A DNA stretch of 64,000 bases, taken from the NCBI GenBank assembly GCA_036346255.1, contig CM070632.1:47256896-47320895 (forward strand), in the 5' to 3' direction. Position numbers and translations under genes: made by a program. Position 1 is the first letter of the stretch. Every line of letters begins with the position of its first letter. Below, piece by piece: positions 57,005 to 64,000 of the stretch. Below the pieces are notes generated by a model. It saw nothing but the letters and a program-made list of their open reading frames with translations. It was not told the DNA's origin and did no database searches. The DNA comes from Ampelocalamus luodianensis (lineage: Eukaryota; Streptophyta; Magnoliopsida; Poales; Poaceae).

Positions 57005-58766
57005 ATTTATGTAAGAGGTGCATAAGATTACTGCTGGTAATGGTTATAAAATGGTTGCAAGAATTCTCATAATGTTCCCGTATTTTTCTACGTATTTTTC
57101 ATGATTTACTACTATTTTCAATGATTAAAAGCAATATAAACAATCACAGATAATCAATACAGTAAATACAGTAAATAAATTGCATATAAATAACAGTAAC
57201 AAAGATAAATATGCTTCAAAGTTCAAAAATATGCAAAAAATTTGGATTCCCGTTGCCCTTTTCTGCTGGAAAATGGCTCTTCGGCGAAATCTGCAATTTC
57301 CAGGGGTTAACATGCGAAATCTCAGTTCTGAGAGAAATTTGCGCGTAATTTTTCATTTTCTGAGGGGTTATTCTGCAAGAATTTATTTATCCCAGAAAAT
57401 CATCGTAATTCTCAGAATTTAGACGGTTTATTTGCAAATTTTTTAGTTCTGATAAAAGTTTACAAAATTTCAGAGAAATCCGAGGACCTTTCTGCAAATT
57501 TCCCTTCTCCCTGCCCCTTCCATTTTTTTTTTCTCTTTCGACGGCTGGGCCCAATTCACTGACCCGATTAATGGGCCGGTCGTTTTCCTTTTTGGCCCAC
57601 ATGGCCCAACGCCCTTTAGATAAAAAAGGATCGGGGTAGGGTTTCCCCTACCCTTGTGCTCCAAAAGGCGGCGGCACCGGTTTCGGGCAGCCGGGCACGG
57701 GTGCGAGGCCTACCGACGGCTGGCGACAGGAGGCGGAGGCACCTACGGGTGCAACCCCGAGGCGGCGGTAGTCTTTGCCGGCGAGAGAGGCAGTGCGGCG
57801 GGCGCGAGCCGCTGCGGCGGCGTGGGGACGCAGACGTGCGCATGCGAGCGCAGGCGGCGAGCCGCTGCGGGCGGTGGGAGGCGCATGCGTGGCGGTGCCT
57901 TCGAGGCGGCGCGGGGCTCGTGGCCACAACCGGTGACCCGATTACAAGCGGCGCGGCGAAGCGGAGCGGAGGCGACGACCGGTCGCGGTGGTGCCGTGCG
58001 GCTCGACGGCCATGCGGCGGCCGGAGTCGCGGCACCGTGTAGGGTCACGCGGAGGCGCCGGCCATGGTGGCGGCTTCAGGCCATCCCGTGGCGGCGCGGT
58101 GGCGCTCCATGCGAGCCGACAAGGTGGTGCTACCGCGGCTGCGGGGGTTCCGGTGGCGCGGCTCCGGGTGTGAGCCGGCGCCGTTACAGGTGGCAACGAA
58201 TGCGCGGCGCCGCTGCTGGCGGCAAGGGGTTTTCCGGCAGCGTGGCTTCAGGCACGGGCCGACGCGGTTCTACAGGACTCGCCCCCTTTTTTTTCGAGTT
58301 TACTGTTCATACGTGCAGATATGATGCGATGCGATGTAATGTAATGCGGGACAACATCAGTGGCACGGCTTCAGGCTGATGTGTGCATGCTTGCCGTGTG
58401 TTGACGACGTGGCTCTGTCGTTACCTCCGTGGCGATGCGTGATGGCGGACTAGCCGACCGGTAACGTATCGGGGAGGTGTTGACAGCCGCTTGCAGGCGG
58501 TGCCATGCACATGGTGCCTTCGTGCTATTGCATATACAACCTACAGTGCAATCATCATCTACTCTTTCATGCAACCCACCGATTGGCTTGGCCGACGACT
58601 TCAAGTCGGCTCGCGGTATATTAGAGTGGATTTGCACCGTAGGAAACCAATCTAGAAAGGAACAATTGCAGAATTGAAAGCGATCTAGAAAAACAATTCA
58701 ATCTACGAGTGTCGTTCATCGACGATTACCTTTTCGATGCGAGGAGAGTCGATCGTGCTGATAACG
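57005..58766 (-). other. Long GC-rich leader of the copia element
   Basis: 1.76 kb between the 5' LTR and gag. The 57005-57540 part is AT-rich. 57600-58290 is extremely GC-rich and gives overlapping chance frames on both strands (up to 241 codons) with Gly/Arg/Ala-rich translations and no motif. Near 57547-57645, read on the plus strand, it has several TGGGCC/GGCCCA motifs and TAGGGTTT, like plant housekeeping promoters. It may be captured host sequence. Confidence 0.55.
58753..58766 (-). other. Putative primer binding site of the copia element
   Basis: The minus strand reads CGTTATCAGCACGA immediately after the LTR terminus. Its core TATCAG-like sequence resembles copia PBSs that pair with the internal part of initiator Met tRNA. 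Confidence 0.55.
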
Positions 58767-59026
58767 TGTTGAGGAACCGTCGCTGGCAAGTCCACTCCAA
58801 GCTATTACCTTGTAGACAAATTGAGAATCGTAAGAACGATGCAAGAATACAAGAACGAAATAAGAGATGAACACAGAGATATGAGGGGACTGCAGGCTTC
58901 TCTTTATTGCTCTTTCAATCAACGTGTACAATGGTCGGGGTCGGGGTCCCGCTCCTATATATAGGCTACGGGTGGATGAGGTGCCCACATGGGCCAGGAC
59001 TCCTGGTCAGGCCCAGTTTCTTAACA
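58767..59026 (-). repeat. 5' LTR of the copia element
   Basis: 260 bp matching 48235-48489 with numerous substitutions and a small insertion (GGTCGGGGTCGGGGTCC instead of GGTCGGGGTCC). It ends TTCTTAACA next to tgctc. Confidence 0.93.
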
Positions 59027-59031
59027 TGCTC

Positions 59032-60090
59032 AACCTCTCCGCCTCTCCGCTTGCTCTTTTCGTTCACCGCTGGTGGGTCCGTTCGATCGTGTGTTCGTGG
59101 GTTTTTGTTCCCGTTCTCGCTGAGATTGCTTCGTTCCAGAATCGTCTCATGCTTGCTTTCTCAGATCAGGCCAGCTTCTTGCGTTCTTGCGTTCGCCGTT
59201 TCACCGCTGCAGCTTGTTTTCCCCAGATCAGGCCAACTTCTAGCCATGGGTTTTACCTTAATCTTGCGTTCACGCATTCGCCGTTCGTCGGTTCCCCTTT
59301 GGTTTTGACGATTTATATCAGTCTTGCGCGCTTGCGTTCGCGGCTCATCGCTTTCCCTTCTTTTTCTGACGTGTGCCCTTATATTTTTGTGATGGACCTC
59401 GGCTAAAGCGCTCACGCCGCACAAGTCCTTTTCGATTATGAGTCTTCCTTTTTGTTTCGCACACATTTTTTTTTGTTTTTTTTTCCTGGTTCCTTCCTAT
59501 CACGCCCAGCGACAACCTTTGTTTGCGTCTCGCACAAGATTCCTTTTTTATTCGTGCATGCACGCGTTCGTCTAGGGTGACAGTCCAGCTTTTCGGCCGG
59601 TCGTAGGTTCATTTTGCTTCCTCGTTTTTTCTCCAACATATATCAGATTACCTTCTTGCGATGGATTTTGTCTGAAGCTTGCGTGCTTTCGTTCGTAGCT
59701 CATCTCTTTGGCTTAAACACTCACGCCACACAGATCCTTTCGATTGTTCTTATTTACGTTAGCTCCACCCATGCTTTACTTTGGTTTTAAAACCAGTCCC
59801 TTCATCTCACGCACAATGCCACACTTTGCTTGAATGTCGTGCAGGGTTCCTCTTGCTTCTTGCATTCGCGTGTTCACCCAGGTTGCCAGTCCAGGTTGCC
59901 ATTTGCTGCTTTTTCATCTACCATTATATGACCGATTCCTTGAATCTAACGTTTATCTGTTCTAATCATCTTTTTTAAAAAATGTTTGCTTCGCTACTGT
60001 CGCCCGCGCTCGGTTATTTGGATTTCACCGAAATGCCATGCAGGTTTGTTCCAACCCTGCTACATCTTTGTTCTATCTTTCACTATTTGT
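59032..60090. other. Repetitive intergenic stretch, no gene
   Basis: T-rich sequence with recurring words TTGCGTTCG, GGCTCATC and CACTCACGCC. Two diverged segments (about 59328-59445 and 59680-59745) share CTTGCG...CTCATC...GCTCACGCC...CCTTTTCGATT in order, suggesting an old duplication of about 350 bp. No protein motif is visible. Confidence 0.5.
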
Positions 60091-60310
60091 ATACTGTCAT
60101 ACCCAAGGATCAAAGAACCGTTACCGGGCAAAATCTCGCTCGGGGCCCGTATAGATTCCCGCGGTTACGGCCGTGCAGAATCCAGAAACCGCTAAAACCG
60201 AACGAAATTCGAGAAACAAAATTTGAATTCAAATTTCTCTCGGTCGGTTACCGGTCCGGTAACTGGCCGATAAACAAAAAAAATTGGTAGAAAAATCGGT
60301 AAAACCGGAA
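60091..60310 (-). repeat. Probable terminal region of the hAT element
   Basis: Dense copies of short CGGTTACCGG/AACCGG-type words in both orientations (near 60116, 60154, 60195, 60245-60265, 60297-60309). Subterminal arrays of this sort flank hAT transposase genes. The other end of the element lies beyond 64000. Confidence 0.45.
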
Positions 60311-60389
60311 AACAAAGGAAAATGGTTAAATAGCAATTGTAGAGTGTTTAATGAAGTAGCAATTGCAAAAAACAGAGAAAACCTTGCTA

Positions 60390-63300
60390 GCTTCACTCTC
60401 TGGCACAGCTCTCCCCCCGAAGTACTCAGCAGCATCTAAAATATGAAAAGCATAAGATAATGGTAATGAATAATAACTTTACTAGCATACTAAAAACAAT
60501 ATAAACAATAATGTTGTAGAAAACTAGCAATTCATACCAATACATTGTCGAGAAACGCGAAGGTTGTGCAATATACTCATTATTATCAACGAGTACAAGT
60601 CCGCTATATTGAGCAAGGTAGGCTTTGTATTGATCCCAAGTGTATGTTTTATGGGCATGTTGTAGCCAATGATTATAAACTTGTTGGTAATATTCGGGTT
60701 CCACCCACTGATAAACCATTCTTGAATTGTTGTTGAAGGGTACAAGACCGTAATGGTGAGTAGGATAAGAAGAAATTTCTGGAGAATGAGAATCATCACC
60801 ATAAGGTAATAGGTTGGCATCTCGACGTCCATAAGTCCTTGAGCTAGCATGGGATTCATATGAAGAAGAGTCATGTGGCTAAGAACGATCTTGTTTGCGA
60901 CTCTTACCCCTCACGTAGGTCGTATGAATTGTTTTCCCAGCATGAGTCTTATGACAACCATGGTCTTCATCCTGGGTAGCATGCGTGAAATTTTTCTCGC
61001 AGGTGAATTCCAATAGTTTGTCTTGTGTTGCATCATGCGTTGTCCCACCATCAGCGCTATCATCAGACGACAGAGAGCTACTGTCACCAGACTATTGGTA
61101 CTACACTTCATCAGATGGTGGACTTTCTGTTTCGTCATCGCTTTCCACAATGTCCTCCTGAATTTTCTTTTTCTTCTTATCAGTCTCTCGTTTTTTTGTT
61201 TGTGTAAGAGAGGCAAAGTCTGCAGCCAATTTTGCAGTCTGTTGGCTATAATATTTCCTTTTCCCAAGATGACTCTTGCCAATAGTTGTCTTCGTCCATT
61301 CCTTCAACGGACATCTAGTGCTTTTTCTAGTTCCTCATCAGGGATGGCATCAACTACAATCTTGGATAGAATAGGGGGCTCACCTTCCTCGTCTAGTACG
61401 GGCTTCGATTCTATCATGGAGCTATCAAGCCACTCATAGATTGGGTTATCCCTGTTGTACATAGTGGCATTAATTAGATCGCCAAAAGGATCTACATCTC
61501 TATCCTCATTTCTAGTCTCATGCTCTTGCAATTGTAGCCTTAGATTGTAGTGGACATATACGAGCTTATGCAGTTTCTTGTATCCAAGACGGTTCCTCAA
61601 TTGTGTATGCACCAAAGCAAATATGCTCCAATTACGTTCACATCCACTAGAGGAAACACATTGTGAGACAACCCGCAAGGCATATTTTTGTAGTGTTGAT
61701 GTCTCTGCTCCAAAAGTCATCCACCATGTAGCTACAAGTAACATAAAAATTATATTAAACTCATAGTGACGGTTGATTTTCTATGTATATATAAGTTGAT
61801 AACAACATACCTACAGTATGATGGGATGCACTAATGCAAGCCTCATTTGAAGCAAATATGCCTCATCGATTACGATAGAATTCTAGTTCGCCTAGAGCCT
61901 GCACTGCCTCCTCGGGTGTATCGGCTATTCTTTGAATTGCCATTGTCACGGAAACGACGAGGGATGGATTCTTCCCCAAACCATATAGGTTGTGGCTCTG
62001 TGGGTTTAGCACCGCCGCTGTCCAAAGTTTGGAATTCAACACACTTACAATGTTAGAAAAAATACAACAAATATGTGTTAGGATTTAGGAAACTATCTAC
62101 TTGGCTACAAGTATATAGGTGTGGTTCTTGAGCATTGCAATTCTTTTATTAACTACCTCCATAACATGATCACAGGTAGCATCATCTTTTGCCAATGCGA
62201 CGTCAAGTTCTTGCTTGAGTTCATATGTTTTTCCAACCAGTCCTGCCACAGTTGCGGGTTTCTGCTGGTCTGCAAATCTTAGTAGTTGATAAACCGGTTC
62301 TACCACTTTAATGACCTAATGCATAGAGGTCCACCATTGTCTACATGTGACACAGGAATACATGTATTCTCCTTCTTCAGTCGTGGACAAATGGTTGGAG
62401 CTCCACACATCTGACACCATCCACTTCATAAATTTGTCTTTTCTATCCCAAAAACTTTTTAAGAAAACAAATGTCGTTCCAAACCTTGTGGCGTTTGGGC
62501 GAACTATCTCTCCTCCAATATGTTCTCGTATTTCATTATGGAGGCGACCGTGGCTGTATAGGAACCGACAAATCCTCTTCGCCGCCTTCGGAACACTAGC
62601 AACCTCCTTAAACTGGCTAATATCCTTCAACATGAGGTTGATGGTATGTGCCGCACACGGCTGCCAGACTAAAGTTGGATACTCTTCAATGACGAGTTGA
62701 CATGCTTTCTTGTAGTTTGCACCGTTGTCAGTCACAATTTGCATAATATGTCGAACTCCAACTTCTTCCACAACTTTACGTATCTCACGATACAAAAAGT
62801 CAGCATTTTGTATGTCACCAGTTGCATTCACTGACTTATGGAAAAACATTCTTCCATTGCAGTACAACATGAAGTTAATAATACTCATCTGTGTAGGTCC
62901 TGACCATGAATCACACATGATAGAGACTCCATATATACCCCACTCATCTTGGAACTCTGCTACATACTGCTTTATATCTTCTTCGTTAGCATCAAGATAT
63001 GACCCATCAATTTCATGGCCTCTTGGTGGTGCCACGTCTTCACCAATTTTTTGTGTCTCTTTGATAGCAACATGAAAATAAGGGCACTCTGCTTTTTCCC
63101 TAGCAATGTCATTACTATGAAACCACTTAAACAATTATTTTTTCAAGTTTCGACCTAGAGCCTCCACGTATTGTTGTATCAATGTGGGTTTGTCGGGATG
63201 CCTGACCTGCCAAAATATCATAATCAACTCTCACAGACTGTGACATGCCAAACATCGTAGAAATGGCACCACTTCCCTTGCCACTTCCCCTACCACTTTC

Positions 63301-63693
63301 ACTGCCACCCCTATGTTCAAACGTTGCACCCCTGGATTTTGCCCTTTGTTGGAGCTGGTGTACCTCCGACGACTCTCGACGAGCCCATTCCATCTGCATT
63401 TCCTCGTCATCATCGAACACATCTTGAGATGATGGTCCACGAGCTACATGCTCTCTTGCAGCCTGCTCCATTCGCAGTCGTTCATCTTTAATAGCTTTCT
63501 TTCTTGTCTTTGCTTCTTCAAGACTTGCTAGCATGAGCCTTCGAACTTGCGCCGGAACCCCACTACAAGTAACAACATCTCCGTGTCTTCCGGCAAGATG
63601 TTCTTTTAGGCGGGTGACACCTCCGCCTGATTTTGTTACATTACAATATCTGCACTTCCAACCAGCACCTCCTAGTCTCTCTCCATGCTCCAA
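60390..63693 (-). pseudogene. hAT-family transposase (BED finger, DUF659, dimerisation domain)
   Basis: Minus strand. The BED zinc finger (63690-63560) includes WKCRYCN and RLKEHLAGRH. A linker with GSESGRGSGKGSG follows. DUF659 and the catalytic region occupy 63134-62316 with GVSIMCDSWSGPTQMSIINF, IVTDNGANYKKACQ, LVWQPCAAHTINLMLKDI and RFLYSHGRLHNEI. After a TAG, VEPVYQLLRFADQQKPATVA follows (62306-62097). A further exon (about 62030-61805) has LWTAAVLNPQSHNLYGLGKN, IADTPEEAVQALGELEFYRN and then TGA. The hAT dimerisation block is at 61744-61304: WWMTFGAETSTLQKYALRVV and SSGCERNWSIFALVHTQ. A Lys-rich and Asp/Ser-rich tail and a Tyr-rich C terminus (YQQVYNHWLQHAHKTYTWDQ) reach about 60390. Two in-frame stops make it a pseudogene. 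The N-terminal exon start is unclear because the BED frame is closed just upstream. Confidence 0.88.
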
Positions 63694-64000
63694 ACATTGA
63701 TAGTTTTAGGAGCCATCACCTACAATGATCCATACAGGATGAAAATGGGTCAATTTTTGGTTGATTACTTACATGTATCTTATTTGCATAGTTGCATAAG
63801 AGAAATTTCAACTGGGGCCTGGGGCTGCCAAGCATACTTGACGTCTTGAACTGCAATGAACACACTCAAATGATGCTGCTGGGATTCAATGTCACTGTGC
63901 AATTTGCATGATTGTTTTGTCCTTAGCACTACCAACACATGATTGTTTGTCAAGTATGGGTTCTTGCTGTACCGAAGTGTTGCCAATTCTCTCGTCTTCT
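63694..64000 (-). other. Upstream part of the hAT gene, unresolved
   Basis: AT-rich sequence with a short minus-strand frame (63986-63780) of unknown meaning. It could be the 5' UTR, an intron or a small first exon of the hAT transposase. The window ends before the other terminal repeat. Confidence 0.4.

Larger units (their letters stand above)
48235..59026 (-). mobile_element. Ty1/copia LTR retrotransposon, decayed, with nested solo LTR
   Basis: LTRs at 48235-48489 and 58767-59026 bound gag, protease, integrase, RT and RNase H in copia order on the minus strand. The perfect 5 bp target duplication tgctc occurs at 48230-48234 and 59027-59031. The internal region is interrupted at 49442-52757 by a solo gypsy LTR. 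The leader between the 5' LTR and gag is unusually long (1.76 kb) and GC-rich. LTRs are visibly diverged (for example in the 35 bases after AACCGTCG) and pol contains stops, so it is an older insertion than the chromovirus. Confidence 0.95.

Noticed and set aside
57654..58379. A 241-codon plus-strand gene in the copia leader
   Set aside because: Gly/Arg-rich translation with a mirrored frame on the other strand and no motif. Treated as leader sequence with a possible captured origin.

Overview
The window is nuclear DNA from a flowering plant, almost certainly a grass. The evidence is two intron-containing, low-copy plant genes set among nested transposable elements of kinds typical of Poaceae: chromovirus LTR elements, a Mutator-like element with plant-mobile-domain cargo, hAT elements and MITEs, and a tRNA-derived SINE. 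The species cannot be read from the sequence.

Layout. 1-12475 is one chromodomain-bearing Ty3/gypsy element on the minus strand with about 4.1 kb LTRs; its outer left end lies outside the window. It interrupts an unidentified open reading frame that resumes at 12476. 14131-29253 is a three-level nest. A small Pack-MULE carries a mitochondrial-type small heat-shock-protein fragment. A 13.95 kb Mutator-like element with a 10 bp target duplication sits inside its right terminal repeat. That large element in turn holds a 0.9 kb hAT-type element and a 3.3 kb solo gypsy LTR. The large MULE encodes a MURA-type transposase, a plant mobile domain (PMD) protein and two GRF-type zinc-finger proteins, all decayed.

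29254-40267 is the gene-bearing island: a VAP27/VAMP-associated protein gene (plus strand, 8 exons, 31310-35596) and a glycerol-3-phosphate transporter-type MFS gene (minus strand, 2 coding exons, 37045-38698), converging on each other. Both look intact. MITE-class elements sit in the VAP upstream region and in its second intron.

40268-48234 holds a local segmental duplication, MITE-like elements, a probable solo copia LTR and a SINE. 48235-59026 is a decayed copia element (minus strand, TSD tgctc) split by a second copy of the solo gypsy LTR. 60091-64000 is a decayed hAT (BED/DUF659/dimerisation) transposase gene on the minus strand.

The host genes (membrane contact-site tether, phosphate-ester transporter) have no evident functional link to each other. 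The rest of the window records successive insertions whose order can be read from target-site duplications. Many differences between the two LTRs of the first gypsy element, and breaks in its coding region, cluster at C-rich CNG-type sites, which suggests consensus errors at methylated cytosines as well as real decay.
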